Part shown: in pieces, positions 1 to 10,266 of the stretch
Layout: every line of letters starts with the position of its first letter
Position numbering within the stretch: position 1 is the stretch's first letter
NCBI RefSeq assembly: GCF_002086115.1
Contig: NZ_MVHJ01000004.1
Span: forward strand, 62,001-126,000
Origin: Mycolicibacterium bacteremicum
GTDB taxonomy: Bacteria; Actinomycetota; Actinomycetes; Mycobacteriales; Mycobacteriaceae
Reading direction: 5' to 3'
DNA length: 64,000 nt
The notes under the pieces: generated by a model
What the model was told of the DNA's origin: nothing
What the model saw: only the letters and a program-made list of their open reading frames with translations
The model's database searches: none
Made by a program: the position numbers and the translations under genes

Positions 1-100
1 CCTCGGGATCGCGGTCGTAATCGGTGAAGGTGAAGGCGAGGCCGTCGGGGGTGTCACCAGCGCGGTCCCGCAGCACGGTCAGGATGGACGCGTTGGGCAT
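1..100 (-). CDS. Acyl-AMP ligase / FadD-like protein, N-terminal fragment
   Basis: The first 33 codons of a leftward gene are present; the rest lies beyond the window edge. The translation starts MPNASILTVL and runs into LAFTFTDYD. That opening resembles the start of mycobacterial fatty acyl-AMP ligases (FAAL/FadD class), which adenylate fatty acids for polyketide or lipopeptide assembly. The ATG at 98-100 is the only good start seen, and it is divergent from the oxygenase gene that begins near 173. Too little sequence is visible to see the AMP-binding motif, so the family assignment rests on the N-terminal pattern only. Confidence 0.5.
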   Translation of the reverse strand, partial: MPNASILTVLRDRAGDTPDGLAFTFTDYDRDPE

Positions 101-172
101 GGGGGTCAGGCTACTCAAAGGTTGCGTTCAGGCTGAGCGTGACCATGGCACCCGACGGATATCCGGGTCAGG

Positions 173-1807
<1,635 letters not shown>

Positions 1808-1908
1808 GGCTGAGCCTCTGATCGCTGATCGGTCGTTCGTGGTCGCTTCCCCAACCGTACGCCCGATATCGCGCGCCGCCCAGGGATCGCGCCTGTCGAC
1901 TCCTCGGT

Positions 1909-1969
1909 GTTGACTCTGCGCCCAGGGTGCGGGTCACTCATACTTTCCCGCCGTGCGCGCAGAGTCAAC
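1909..1969. repeat. 61-bp palindromic repeat, copy 1
   Basis: Ends are a perfect inverted repeat, GTTGACTCTGCGC at 1909-1921 and GCGCAGAGTCAAC at 1957-1969. The middle is conserved between this copy and the one at 2063-2123, with four substitutions that I can count. It is non-coding and lies at the 3' side of convergent or co-directional genes, like REP-type elements. Confidence 0.85.
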
Positions 1970-2062
1970 GAGAATGGCCCGTGGCGTCACCGCGACGGTG
2001 CATTGAGATCGCGAAATGGGCCGAAAACTCGGTCTGAGTGCACGCTCGGCGCGGGGGTATGC

Positions 2063-2123
2063 GTTGACTCTGCGCCCAGGGTGCGGGTCACTCGTACTTT
2101 TGCGCCGTGCGCGCAGAGTCAAC
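2063..2123. repeat. 61-bp palindromic repeat, copy 2
   Basis: Second copy of the element at 1909-1969, same orientation, 154 bp downstream start to start, with identical 13-base terminal inverted repeats. It lies 33 bases from the stop codon of sdhB and may act as an mRNA 3'-end structure for the Sdh1 operon as well as being a dispersed repeat. Confidence 0.85.
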
Positions 2124-2156
2124 GGCGAGCTATCGCCGACCGTGCTGATGTTCCGG

Positions 2157-2906
2157 CTATCGCCGGAAGAGCTTGTTGCCCAGCCAGACGATCGGGTCGT
2201 ACTTGCGGTCTGCCACGCGTTCCTTCATCGGGATCAGCGCATTGTCGGTGATCTTGATGTGCTCGGGGCAGACCTCGGTGCAGCACTTGGTGATGTTGCA
2301 CAGGCCCAACCCGAACTCGTCCTGCGCCATCTCCTGGCGGTCGACGGTGTCCAGCGGATGCATGTCGAGCTCGGCGATCCGCATGTGGAAGCGCGGGCCG
2401 GCGAAGTTCTCCTTGTTCTCCTCGTGGTCACGCACCACGTGGCAGACGTTCTGGCACAGGAAGCACTCGATGCACTTGCGGAACTCCTGGCTGCGGTTCA
2501 CATCCTCCTGCTGCATCCGGTACTCGCCGGGCTGCAGATCCTTGGGCGGGGTGAACGACGGGATCTGGCGCGCCTTCTCGTAGTTGAACGACACGTCGGT
2601 CACCAGGTCGCGCATCACCGGGAAGGTCCGCAGCGGGGTGATGGTGACGGTCTCGTTCTCGTCGAAGGTCGACATACGCGTCATGCACATCAGCCGCGGA
2701 CGGCCGTTGATCTCCGCCGAGCACGACCCGCACTTACCGGCCTTGCAGTTCCACCGCACGGCCAGATCGCCGGCCTGGGTGGCCTGCAACCGGTGCACGA
2801 TGTCGAGCACCACCTCGCCGTCGTTCACCTCGACGGTGTAGTCCTGCAGGTCACCGCCGGACTCGTCGCCCCGCCATACCCGTAGCTTTGCGTTGTAAGC
2901 AGCCAT
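2157..2906 (-). CDS. sdhB: Succinate dehydrogenase Sdh1, iron-sulfur subunit
   Basis: A 249-aa SdhB/FrdB protein, essentially the size of M. tuberculosis Rv0247c. The N-terminal plant-ferredoxin domain carries the [2Fe-2S] cysteines C54, C59, C62 and C74 (CKAGKCGSC...C). The C-terminal domain has the cysteine groups CIECFLCQNVC (about 144-154) and CCTEVCP for the [4Fe-4S] and [3Fe-4S] clusters. It carries electrons from the flavin subunit to the membrane quinone site. It is the last gene of a three-subunit operon, two bases after sdhA, on the cytoplasmic face of the membrane. Confidence 0.95.
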   Translation of the reverse strand: MAAYNAKLRVWRGDESGGDLQDYTVEVNDGEVVLDIVHRLQATQAGDLAVRWNCKAGKCGSCSAEINGRPRLMCMTRMSTFDENETVTITPLRTFPVMRDLVTDVSFNYEKARQIPSFTPPKDLQPGEYRMQQEDVNRSQEFRKCIECFLCQNVCHVVRDHEENKENFAGPRFHMRIAELDMHPLDTVDRQEMAQDEFGLGLCNITKCCTEVCPEHIKITDNALIPMKERVADRKYDPIVWLGNKLFRR

Positions 2907-2908
2907 GA

Positions 2909-4840
2909 TCAGCCCTTCCGGTCCGGGTGTTCGGCCAGTTGGTCATCGGTGTAGTACTTCTCGAGCTCGGACAGTTCGAAGGTGGCCAGCAGGTCGGGCC
3001 GCATCACCGGTTGTTCCTCGGGGGTGACGATGACGTCCGGGACCACCGGGTCACCTGGCTTGTCGCCGGCGCCGTCGACCGTCTTGCAGACCAGCAGCTT
3101 GTTGCGCCAGGTGCGGTCCATCTGCGGATGATCGTCGCGGGTGTGGCCGCCGCGGCTCTCGGTGCGCTGCAGTGCGGCCTTGGCGACGCACTCACTGACC
3201 AGCAGCATGTTGCGCAGGTCGATGGCCAGGTGCCAGCCGGGGTTGAAGATGCGGCCGCCCTCCACGACGACATTGGCGTAGCGCTTCTTCAGCTCGTCGA
3301 TCTTGCCCAGTGCCTCCTGGAGCTCACCCTCCTTGCGGATGATGCCGGCCAGGTCGTTCATCGACTCCTGCAGCTCGGCGTGCAGGGTGTACGGGTTCTC
3401 CGGGTTCGCCTTGGGCTCGAACGGATCCAGCGCCAGCTCGGCCGCCCGGTTGAGCGCGTCCTCGGACACCGCCGGCCGGGTGTCGGCGGACAACGCCCGC
3501 ACGTAGTCGGCAGCACCGAGTCCGGCGCGCCGGCCGAACACCAGCAGGTCCGACAGCGAGTTGCCGCCCAGGCGGTTGGAGCCGTGCATGCCGCCCGAGC
3601 ACTCGCCGGCGGCGAACAGACCGGGCGTGGCGGCGCCGCCGCTGTCCGGGTCGACCTCGATACCACCCATCACGTAGTGACAGGTCGGGCCGACCTCCAT
3701 CTCGTCCTTGGTGATGTCGACCTCGGCGAGCTCGATGAACTGGTGGTACATCGACGGCAGCCGGCGCTTGATCTCTTCGGCCGGCATGCGTGAGGCGATG
3801 TCCAGGTACACCCCGCCGTGCGGGGTGCCGCGGCCCGCCTTCACCTCTTCGTTGATCGCACGGGCCACCTCGTCGCGGGGGAGCAGATCAGGGGTGCGAC
3901 GCGCGGAGTCGTTGTCCTTGAGCCACTGGTCGGCTTCCTCTTCGGTCTCGGCGTACTGACCCTTGAACACGTCGGGGATGTAGTCGAACATGAAGCGCTT
4001 GCCCTCGGAGTTCTTCAGCACTCCGCCGTCACCGCGCACACCCTCGGTGACCAGGATGCCCTTCACCGACAGCGGCCAGACCATCCCGGTCGGGTGGAAC
4101 TGGATGAACTCCATGTTGATCAGGCCCGAGCCGGCACGCAGCGCGAGGGCATGGCCGTCACCGGTGTACTCCCAGGAGTTCGACGACACCTTGAAGCTCT
4201 TGCCGATACCGCCGGTGGCCAGCACGATCGCGGGCGCCTCGAACAGCACGAACTTCCCGGTCTCGCGGTAATAGCCGAACGCGCCGGCCACCCGGTCGCC
4301 GTCCTTGATGATCTCGGTGATCGAACACTCGTGGAAGACCCGGATACGGGCGTCGTAGTCGCCCAGTTCGCGCTTGTCCTCCTGCTGCAGGCTGACGATC
4401 TTCTGCTGCAGGGTGCGGATGATCTCCAGGCCGGTGCGGTCACCGACGTGGGCCAGCCGGGGATAGGTGTGGCCGCCGAAGTTGCGCTGGCTGATCTTGC
4501 CGTCCTTGGTGCGGTCGAACAGCGCCCCATAGGTTTCCAGCTCCCAGACCCGGTCCGGGGCCTCCTGGGCGTGCAGTTCGGCCATCCGCCAGTTGTTCAG
4601 GAACTTGCCGCCGCGCATGGTGTCACCGAAGTGCACCTGCCAGGAGTCCTTGGTGTTGACGTTGCGCATAGCCGCGGCGCAGCCGCCCTCGGCCATCACG
4701 GTGTGCGCCTTGCCGAACAGCGATTTCGTCACCACCGCCACACGCAGACCGCGTTCGCGGGCCTCGATCACCGCGCGTAGTCCCGCCCCGCCGGCACCGA
4801 TCACGACGACGTCGTAGGTGTGCCGTTCCAGGTCAGTCAT
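2909..4840 (-). CDS. sdhA: Succinate dehydrogenase Sdh1, flavoprotein subunit
   Basis: A 643-aa flavoprotein matching the Rv0248c type. It has the FAD-binding Rossmann motif VVVIGAGGAG at residues 11-20. H46 in AHTVMAEGG is the expected residue for covalent FAD attachment. Further signatures are EFIQFHPTG and the C-terminal GSNRLGGNSLSDLLVFG segment. It oxidises succinate to fumarate in the TCA cycle and passes electrons to SdhB. The gene follows the membrane anchor gene by 31 bases and precedes sdhB by two. Mycobacteria usually carry a second SDH elsewhere; this is the Sdh1 type by gene order and anchor. Confidence 0.95.
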   Translation of the reverse strand: MTDLERHTYDVVVIGAGGAGLRAVIEARERGLRVAVVTKSLFGKAHTVMAEGGCAAAMRNVNTKDSWQVHFGDTMRGGKFLNNWRMAELHAQEAPDRVWELETYGALFDRTKDGKISQRNFGGHTYPRLAHVGDRTGLEIIRTLQQKIVSLQQEDKRELGDYDARIRVFHECSITEIIKDGDRVAGAFGYYRETGKFVLFEAPAIVLATGGIGKSFKVSSNSWEYTGDGHALALRAGSGLINMEFIQFHPTGMVWPLSVKGILVTEGVRGDGGVLKNSEGKRFMFDYIPDVFKGQYAETEEEADQWLKDNDSARRTPDLLPRDEVARAINEEVKAGRGTPHGGVYLDIASRMPAEEIKRRLPSMYHQFIELAEVDITKDEMEVGPTCHYVMGGIEVDPDSGGAATPGLFAAGECSGGMHGSNRLGGNSLSDLLVFGRRAGLGAADYVRALSADTRPAVSEDALNRAAELALDPFEPKANPENPYTLHAELQESMNDLAGIIRKEGELQEALGKIDELKKRYANVVVEGGRIFNPGWHLAIDLRNMLLVSECVAKAALQRTESRGGHTRDDHPQMDRTWRNKLLVCKTVDGAGDKPGDPVVPDVIVTPEEQPVMRPDLLATFELSELEKYYTDDQLAEHPDRKG

Positions 4841-4871
4841 GCAAAAACCTCACTAATCCGTAATTGAGTTG

Positions 4872-5693
4872 TCAGCCAACAAATCTCAGGTCGGGGAACC
4901 AGCCCGCAGCCAGAGACATGACATAGAAGTCGGTGAACATCAGGGTGCCCAGGGTGATCCACGCATACAGCTTGTGCCGCGTGTTCAGCTTGCTGATCTG
5001 CGTCCACATCCAGTACCGGACGGGGTGCTTGGAGAAGTGCTTGAGACGCCCGCCCGCGACGTGCCGGCAGGAGTGGCAGGACACCGTGTAGGTCCACAAC
5101 AGCACCACGTTGATGACCAGGATCAGATTGCCCAGGCCGAAGCCGAACCCGCCGTCGGGCTTGTGGAAGGCGATGATCGCGTCGTAGGTGTTGATCACCG
5201 AGATCAGCACCGCCAGATAGAAGAAGTACCGGTGGGTGTTCTGGATGATCAGCGGGAACCGCGTCTCACCGGTGTACTTCGCGTGCGGTTCGGCCACCGC
5301 GCAGGCCGTCGGCGACTGCCAGACCGACCGGTAGTAGGCGCCGCGGTAGTAGTAGCAGGTCAGCCGGAACAGCAGCAGGAACGGCAGGGACACCGCGGCA
5401 TACGGCAGCCACCAGACATCGGGCAGGAACTGTCCGAAGTGACTGGCCTCGGGCACGCACCCGGTACTGACGCACGGTGAGTAGAACGGGGTCAGATACC
5501 CGTACTCGGCGACGTAGTAGTTGTTCTGCATGAACGCCCGGACCGTCGCATAGATGACGAACGCGGCGAAGCCGAGATCGGTGATCAGCGGAGACTTCCA
5601 CCACGCATCGGTACGTAGTGTGCGCTCCTTGATCCGCGCTCTGGTGGGTGAGAAGACGCCGGTACCTTGAGGATTCGAGGTCGGAGCGCTCAC
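4872..5693 (-). CDS. sdhC: Succinate dehydrogenase Sdh1, membrane anchor
   Basis: A 273-aa polytopic protein with about five hydrophobic segments (near residues 38-55, 95-113, 155-172, 187-205 and 245-264), the length of Rv0249c. It lacks the ordinary SdhC/SdhD split. The Cys/His motif CHSCRH at 206-211, with the CVSTGC segment at 74-79, fits the membrane-embedded Rieske-type cluster reported for the M. smegmatis Sdh1 complex (established knowledge; I see only the residues). It anchors the SdhAB dimer and forms the quinone site. The start is a GTG at 5693; the next gene upstream ends 47 bases away. Confidence 0.9.
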   Translation of the reverse strand: MSAPTSNPQGTGVFSPTRARIKERTLRTDAWWKSPLITDLGFAAFVIYATVRAFMQNNYYVAEYGYLTPFYSPCVSTGCVPEASHFGQFLPDVWWLPYAAVSLPFLLLFRLTCYYYRGAYYRSVWQSPTACAVAEPHAKYTGETRFPLIIQNTHRYFFYLAVLISVINTYDAIIAFHKPDGGFGFGLGNLILVINVVLLWTYTVSCHSCRHVAGGRLKHFSKHPVRYWMWTQISKLNTRHKLYAWITLGTLMFTDFYVMSLAAGWFPDLRFVG

Positions 5694-5740
5694 TGGGTTC
5701 CCTCTTCTTCTGTTGTGTCGGGGCTCTTCACCCCTGCGGT

Positions 5741-6034
5741 CTAGCGGCTGCCGCCGAGACCCTCGTCATCGACACCGCTCCAGAAATCCCTGGAGTAGTC
5801 GTGATCGGGGATGGTGATCTTCTCGGCGGCGCGGGGGTGCGCTGGTGCTCCACGCATCTCCAGTTCCGCGGCATCGATGTCCAACCGGTCGATATCGTTG
5901 AGCATGCGTTCGGCGTCGTTCACGATGCGGCGCATCGCAGGGGCGTCGCCGTAGCGCGCGCGCAGCGATGTGACGCAGCGGCGAAGGTTGCCGATGAGTT
6001 CGTGCAGTTCGGCAAGCTCAGTCGTGGTGGACAA
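5741..6034 (-). CDS. Conserved hypothetical protein upstream of sdh1 (Rv0250c-like)
   Basis: A 97-aa soluble, helix-rich protein that heads the Sdh1 operon, as Rv0250c does in M. tuberculosis. I choose the TTG at 6034 because a strong AAGGAGGT ribosome site sits five bases upstream; this also gives exactly the length remembered for the tuberculosis protein. Its middle (AMRRIVNDAERMLNDIDRL) is a likely coiled helix, and the tail is acidic. The function is unknown; position suggests a role in Sdh1 assembly or regulation, which is inference only. Confidence 0.75.
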   Translation of the reverse strand: MSTTTELAELHELIGNLRRCVTSLRARYGDAPAMRRIVNDAERMLNDIDRLDIDAAELEMRGAPAHPRAAEKITIPDHDYSRDFWSGVDDEGLGGSR

Positions 6035-6149
6035 GGGTGACCTCCTTGGGCTGAAGGGTGTCAAGGATCACAGTACGCATTCGATGTTAGCCACAACACG
6101 CAGTTGATGAGTGAGACAGATCACGTCTACATCCCAGAAAGGGTCATAA

Positions 6150-6911
6150 ATGTCGAATGACGACCTCACGCAGAGGGCCGACGCGCTGCTGGCGCTGCAC
6201 CGCCCCGGCGACCCCGCGATCCTGCCGACGGTATGGGACGCTTGGTCGGCGAAGACCGTGGTCGACGCGGGTTTCGCGGCGCTGACGGTCGGTAGCCACC
6301 CGGTGGCCGATTCGGTCGGCAAGCCCGATGGTGAGGGCATGAGTTTCGACGATCTGGTCACCCGGGTCGCCCAGATCACCGGGGCGGTCGACGTCCCGAT
6401 CTCGGTGGACATCGAATCGGGATACGGCGAGTCGCCGGCGCGGCTCATCGAGGGCCTGCTGTCGGCGGGCGCGGTCGGGCTCAACATCGAGGACACCGTG
6501 CACTCCGAGGGTGGCCGCATCCGGTCCGACGAAGATCATGCCGCGTTGATCGGGGAACTGCGCAAGGCCGCCGACGCGGCCGGCGTGCACGTCGTCATCA
6601 ACGCGCGTACCGATCTGTTCCTGCGCGAGGTCGGTGACGAGTCCGACCGGTTCGACCGGGCCGTGCACAAGCTGAAACTGGCCGCCGACGCCGGCGCGGA
6701 CAGCCTGTACCCGGTGGGCCGCCACGATGACGACACCTATCGCCGGCTCGTCGAGGAACTGCCGCTGCCGGTCAACGCGATCGCACTGCCGGCCGACGAC
6801 GATCCCGCGCGGTTCGGGCCGCTGGGCGTCGGCCGGATCAGCTTCGGCCCCTTCCTGCAGTTCACCCTGACCGAGCGCATCAAGGAACTCGTCACCCCCT
6901 GGAAGAAGTAG
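6150..6911 (+). CDS. Isocitrate lyase/PEP mutase superfamily protein
   Basis: A 253-aa alpha/beta-barrel protein of the ICL/PEP mutase superfamily. Signatures are DAGFAALTVGS (about 40-50), the metal-site strand SVDIESGYG (about 85-93) and GLNIEDT (about 109-115), followed by NARTD near 150. I do not see the isocitrate lyase KKCGH loop, so it is not a glyoxylate-shunt isocitrate lyase. Likely activities in this family are C-C lyase, phosphonomutase or oxaloacetate-type hydrolase; the substrate is unknown. It is a single gene, ending before a strong bidirectional terminator shared with hsp20. Confidence 0.8.
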   Translation: MSNDDLTQRADALLALHRPGDPAILPTVWDAWSAKTVVDAGFAALTVGSHPVADSVGKPDGEGMSFDDLVTRVAQITGAVDVPISVDIESGYGESPARLIEGLLSAGAVGLNIEDTVHSEGGRIRSDEDHAALIGELRKAADAAGVHVVINARTDLFLREVGDESDRFDRAVHKLKLAADAGADSLYPVGRHDDDTYRRLVEELPLPVNAIALPADDDPARFGPLGVGRISFGPFLQFTLTERIKELVTPWKK

Positions 6912-6924
6912 CGCCGCTGCCGTC

Positions 6925-6977
6925 AGATCGACGTTCGTGCGCTCTCGGTGGGCAATACCGCGCAGAAACGTCGATCT
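6925..6977. repeat. 53-bp palindromic element
   Basis: AGATCGACGTT at 6925-6935 is perfectly complementary to AACGTCGATCT at 6967-6977. Like the 61-bp elements near 2 kb it has an internal GTGCGC...GCGCAG pair, so it may belong to the same broad family of mycobacterial palindromes. It starts 14 bases after a stop codon. Confidence 0.6.
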
Positions 6978-7015
6978 CACCGGCCGCCTGCACGACGACG
7001 CCGCCTGCACGACGA

Positions 7016-7045
7016 CGAGGCCCCGCGACGTATCGCGGGGCCTCG
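7016..7045. terminator. Bidirectional hairpin terminator
   Basis: A perfect 13-bp GC-rich stem (7016-7028 with 7033-7045) closes a four-base CGTA loop between the convergent PEP-mutase-like and hsp20 genes. There is no long T tract, as is usual in mycobacteria. Confidence 0.75.
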
Positions 7046-7056
7046 TTGCGTGTTGC

Positions 7057-7482
7057 CTACTTGGTGGTGATGGAAATGCGCTGCGGCTCGGTGCCGGCAT
7101 ACACGCCGGCCACCCGGACCGTCAGCACGCCGGCCTCATACGACGCGGAGACGGCGTCGCCGGAGACCTGGGCGGGCACCTTGAACGACCGGCGGAACGC
7201 GCCGTACCGGACCTCGGAGAGGGTGCGGCCCTCGGCGTGCTCGTCGCGACGCTCGCCGTGGATCACCAGTTGTCCGCGGTCGAGTTCGATGCGGATGTCC
7301 TCGGCGACGGCTTCGGTGCTGAAGCCCGGCAGTTCCAACCGGACGACGGCGTCGTCACCGTCGCGGACCACCTCGGCGGCCGGATGGAAGTCCGCCGAGA
7401 CGGGCGCGGGGCTGCCGAAGAAGTCGCGCAGCCAGATGTCGACCGGCGAGGCGGGACGGGTGCGTACGGGGGTGGTGCTCAT
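7057..7482 (-). CDS. hsp20: Small heat-shock protein, Hsp20 family (Acr2-like)
   Basis: A 141-aa alpha-crystallin-type chaperone that binds unfolded proteins without ATP. The alpha-crystallin domain runs from about residue 33, with LELPGF near 51, and ends with the A-x-x-x-G-V-L-type motif YEAGVLTVRV. I use the ATG at 7482, which has a GAGGAG ribosome site; the frame stays open further upstream but without support. The position between the Sdh1 block and nirB matches Rv0251c (acr2). Regulation by HspR and an extracytoplasmic sigma factor is suggested by the upstream HAIR-like site. Confidence 0.9.
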   Translation of the reverse strand: MSTTPVRTRPASPVDIWLRDFFGSPAPVSADFHPAAEVVRDGDDAVVRLELPGFSTEAVAEDIRIELDRGQLVIHGERRDEHAEGRTLSEVRYGAFRRSFKVPAQVSGDAVSASYEAGVLTVRVAGVYAGTEPQRISITTK

Positions 7483-7552
7483 GAATCGTCTCCTCAACTC
7501 GTGGTGATGGTGTCGTGGCGACCAGCCCGGTGCCGGTCCGCTGAAAATAGAA

Positions 7553-7573
7553 CTTGAGCGGACCACGCTGAAG
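7553..7573. promoter_or_regulatory. HAIR-like HspR operator upstream of hsp20
   Basis: CTTGAGC-N7-GCTGAAG matches the HspR consensus CTTGAGT-N7-ACTCAAG except at three positions. It overlaps, on the minus strand, a GGAAC (7577-7573) and GTT (7553-7551) pair spaced 19 bases, the SigE/SigH type of promoter. In M. tuberculosis acr2 is known to be controlled by both HspR and SigE/SigH. Confidence 0.65.
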
Positions 7574-7698
7574 TTCCAGCTGGGCGTTCGCCGTCAGCGA
7601 AGCACTCACACGTTCCGCCGCGGACATGTGAGGAAGCCGTGACGGCCACTTCACACGAGGGCACATTGCGGCAATATCGGCTTTCTACCGTCACCGGT

Positions 7699-10266
7699 AT
7701 GCAAGCAGCCAAGCATGTGATCGTGGTCGGCCACGGCATGGTCGGACACCGCTTCGTCGAGGCCCTGCGGGCCCGCGACACCGACGGCACCTGGCGGATC
7801 ACGGTGCTCTCCGAGGAGGCCGACGCTGCCTACGATCGCGTCGGGCTGACCGGCTACACCGAACACTGGGACCGCGCGCGGCTGGCGCTGCCCGGGAACG
7901 ACTACGCCGGCGACACCGCCGTCAGTCTGCGGCTGGCGATGCCGGCCAAGGTCATCGACCGGGAGGCCAAGACGGTCACCACCGTCGACGGGCAGTGCCT
8001 GAGCTACGACGCGCTGGTGCTGGCCACCGGCTCGTACGCCTTCGTCCCGCCGGTGCCCGGCCACGACCTGCCGCACTGCCACGTCTACCGCACCCTCGAC
8101 GACCTGGACGCCATCCGTGCCGGCTCGCTGGCCGCGGCCAAGTCCAAGACTCCCGTCGGCGTGGTGATCGGTGGTGGTCTGCTCGGGCTGGAGGCTGCCA
8201 ACGCGCTGCGCGCCTTCGGATTACAGACCCACGTGCTGGAGATGTCACCGCATCTGATGGCCGCGCAGCTCGATCCCGCCGGCGGCGCGCTGCTGAACCG
8301 GATGATCCGCGGCCTGGGCATCCAGGTGCACACCGGCGTCGGCACCGAGACCATCGCACCGGCCCAGCGCAACAAGCCGCTGCGCAAGTCCCAGGACGAC
8401 GACGCCGTGCGGTTGACCCTCAATGACGGCACCAGCATCGACGCCGGCGTGGTCGTGTTCGCCGCCGGTGTGCGTCCCCGCGACGAATTGGGCCGCGCCG
8501 CCGGTCTGGAGATCGCCCAGCGCGGCGGCGTCATCACCGACCGGGGCTGCGTGACAAGCGATCCGGACATCTATGCCATCGGTGAGGTGGCCGCCATCGA
8601 GGGCCGCTGCTACGGCCTGGTCGGTCCGGGCTACACCAGCGCCGAGGTGGTCGCCGACCGGTTGCTCGGCGGCGCGGCCGAATTCGGTGAGGCCGACATG
8701 TCCACCAAACTCAAACTGCTCGGTGTCGATGTCGCCAGCTTCGGTGACGCGCAGGGCCGCACACCCAACAGCCTCGACGTCGTGGTCAACGATCCGGTCA
8801 AGCAGACCTATGCCAAGCTGGTGCTCTCCGATGACGCCAAGACCCTGCTCGGTGGCATCCTGGTCGGCGACGCCTCCTCCTACGGTGTGCTGCGCCCGAT
8901 GGTGGCCAGCGAATTGCCCGGTGATCCACTGTCGTTGATCGCACCCGCCGGCGACGGCGGCGCGGGCGCGCTGGGTGTCGGCGCGCTACCCGACATCGCA
9001 CAGATCTGCTCCTGCAACAACGTCACCAAGGGCGATCTGAAGGAGGCCATCTGCGATGGCTGCACCGATGTCGCGGGCCTGAAGAAGTGCACGCTGGCCG
9101 GTACCTCCTGTGGATCGTGTGTCCCGCTGCTCAAGCAGCTGCTGGAGGCCGAGGGCGTCGAGCAGTCCAAGGCGCTGTGCGAGCACTTCGGCCAGTCCCG
9201 CGCCGAGATGTTCGAACTCATCCGGGCCACCGAGATCCGCACCTTCTCCGGGCTGATCGAGAAGTACGGCACCGGAAAGGGTTGCGATATCTGCAAACCC
9301 ACCGTCGCCTCCATTCTCGCGTCGACCAGTTCCGACCACGTCCTCGACGGCGAGCAGGCCTCCCTGCAGGACTCCAACGACCACTTCCTGGCCAACATTC
9401 AGAAGAACGGCAGCTACTCGGTGGTCCCGCGGTCACCCGGCGGCGAGATCACTGCCGAACAGCTGATCCTGATCGGCCAGATCGCCAGGGATTTCGACCT
9501 GTACACCAAGATCACCGGCGGGCAGCGCATCGACATGTTCGGCGCGCGGGTGGACCAGTTGCCCGAGATCTGGCGCCGTCTGGTCGAGGGCGGCATGGAG
9601 TCCGGCCACGCGTACGGCAAGTCCCTGCGCACCGTGAAGAGCTGTGTCGGCAGCACCTGGTGCCGGTACGGACAACAGGATTCGGTGGACATGGCCGTGG
9701 AGATCGAGAAGCGCTACCGCGGCCTGCGCGCCCCGCACAAGATCAAGATGGCGGTCTCGGGATGCGCCCGCGAATGCGCCGAGGCGCAGAGCAAGGACGT
9801 CGGCATCATCGCCACCGAGCAGGGCTGGAACCTGTACGTGTGCGGCAACGGCGGGATGTCACCGCGGCACGCGCAACTGCTGGCCGGTGATCTCGACGAC
9901 GAGACGCTGATCCGCTACATCGACCGCTTCCTGATGTACTACATCCGCACCGCCGACCGGTTGCAGCGCACCGCGCCGTGGTTGGAGGCGCTCGACGGCG
10001 GGCTCGAGCACGTGCGCGAGGTCGTCTGCGACGACTCGTTGGGGCTGGCCGCGGAGTTCGAGGAGGCGATGGCCCGCCACGTCGCGGGCTACGCCTGCGA
10101 ATGGAAGGGCGTCCTGGACGACCCGGAGAAGCTGTCGCGCTTCGTCTCGTTCGTCAACGCGCCCGAGGTGGCCGATCCGACGATCGAGTTCACCGAGACG
10201 TCGGGACGCAAGGTGCCGGTGGCCATCGGTATGCCGAAGTTCACGCCGCAGGAGGACGCGAAATGA
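7699..10266 (+). CDS. nirB: Nitrite reductase [NAD(P)H], large subunit
   Basis: An 855-aa assimilatory nitrite reductase that reduces nitrite to ammonium in the cytoplasm. Domains in order: FAD/NAD-binding oxidoreductase (VIVVGHGMVG at the N-terminus; GVVIGGGLLGLEAA near 155), BFD-like [2Fe-2S] domain with CSCNNV near 437, and a sulfite/nitrite reductase half with the siroheme-[4Fe-4S] cysteines in SCVGSTWC (about 648) and SGCARECAEA (about 687). I start at the ATG at 7699 rather than 60 bases earlier because this gives the family length. A TACCGT -10-like hexamer seven bases before it suggests a leaderless transcript. nirD overlaps the stop. Confidence 0.95.
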   Translation: MQAAKHVIVVGHGMVGHRFVEALRARDTDGTWRITVLSEEADAAYDRVGLTGYTEHWDRARLALPGNDYAGDTAVSLRLAMPAKVIDREAKTVTTVDGQCLSYDALVLATGSYAFVPPVPGHDLPHCHVYRTLDDLDAIRAGSLAAAKSKTPVGVVIGGGLLGLEAANALRAFGLQTHVLEMSPHLMAAQLDPAGGALLNRMIRGLGIQVHTGVGTETIAPAQRNKPLRKSQDDDAVRLTLNDGTSIDAGVVVFAAGVRPRDELGRAAGLEIAQRGGVITDRGCVTSDPDIYAIGEVAAIEGRCYGLVGPGYTSAEVVADRLLGGAAEFGEADMSTKLKLLGVDVASFGDAQGRTPNSLDVVVNDPVKQTYAKLVLSDDAKTLLGGILVGDASSYGVLRPMVASELPGDPLSLIAPAGDGGAGALGVGALPDIAQICSCNNVTKGDLKEAICDGCTDVAGLKKCTLAGTSCGSCVPLLKQLLEAEGVEQSKALCEHFGQSRAEMFELIRATEIRTFSGLIEKYGTGKGCDICKPTVASILASTSSDHVLDGEQASLQDSNDHFLANIQKNGSYSVVPRSPGGEITAEQLILIGQIARDFDLYTKITGGQRIDMFGARVDQLPEIWRRLVEGGMESGHAYGKSLRTVKSCVGSTWCRYGQQDSVDMAVEIEKRYRGLRAPHKIKMAVSGCARECAEAQSKDVGIIATEQGWNLYVCGNGGMSPRHAQLLAGDLDDETLIRYIDRFLMYYIRTADRLQRTAPWLEALDGGLEHVREVVCDDSLGLAAEFEEAMARHVAGYACEWKGVLDDPEKLSRFVSFVNAPEVADPTIEFTETSGRKVPVAIGMPKFTPQEDAK

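Larger units (their letters stand above)
1808..2156. other. Intergenic region with two palindromic elements
   Basis: No convincing gene lies in this 349-base stretch between the small leftward gene and the end of sdhB. Apart from the two 61-bp palindromic repeats listed separately (starting 1909 and 2063), I see only presumed promoter sequence for the small gene and the 3' end region of the Sdh1 operon. Confidence 0.6.

Noticed and set aside
6985..7020. Direct repeat CGCCTGCACGACGACG before the hsp20 terminator
   Set aside because: Two adjacent copies of a 16-base unit only; likely a simple duplication without further structure.
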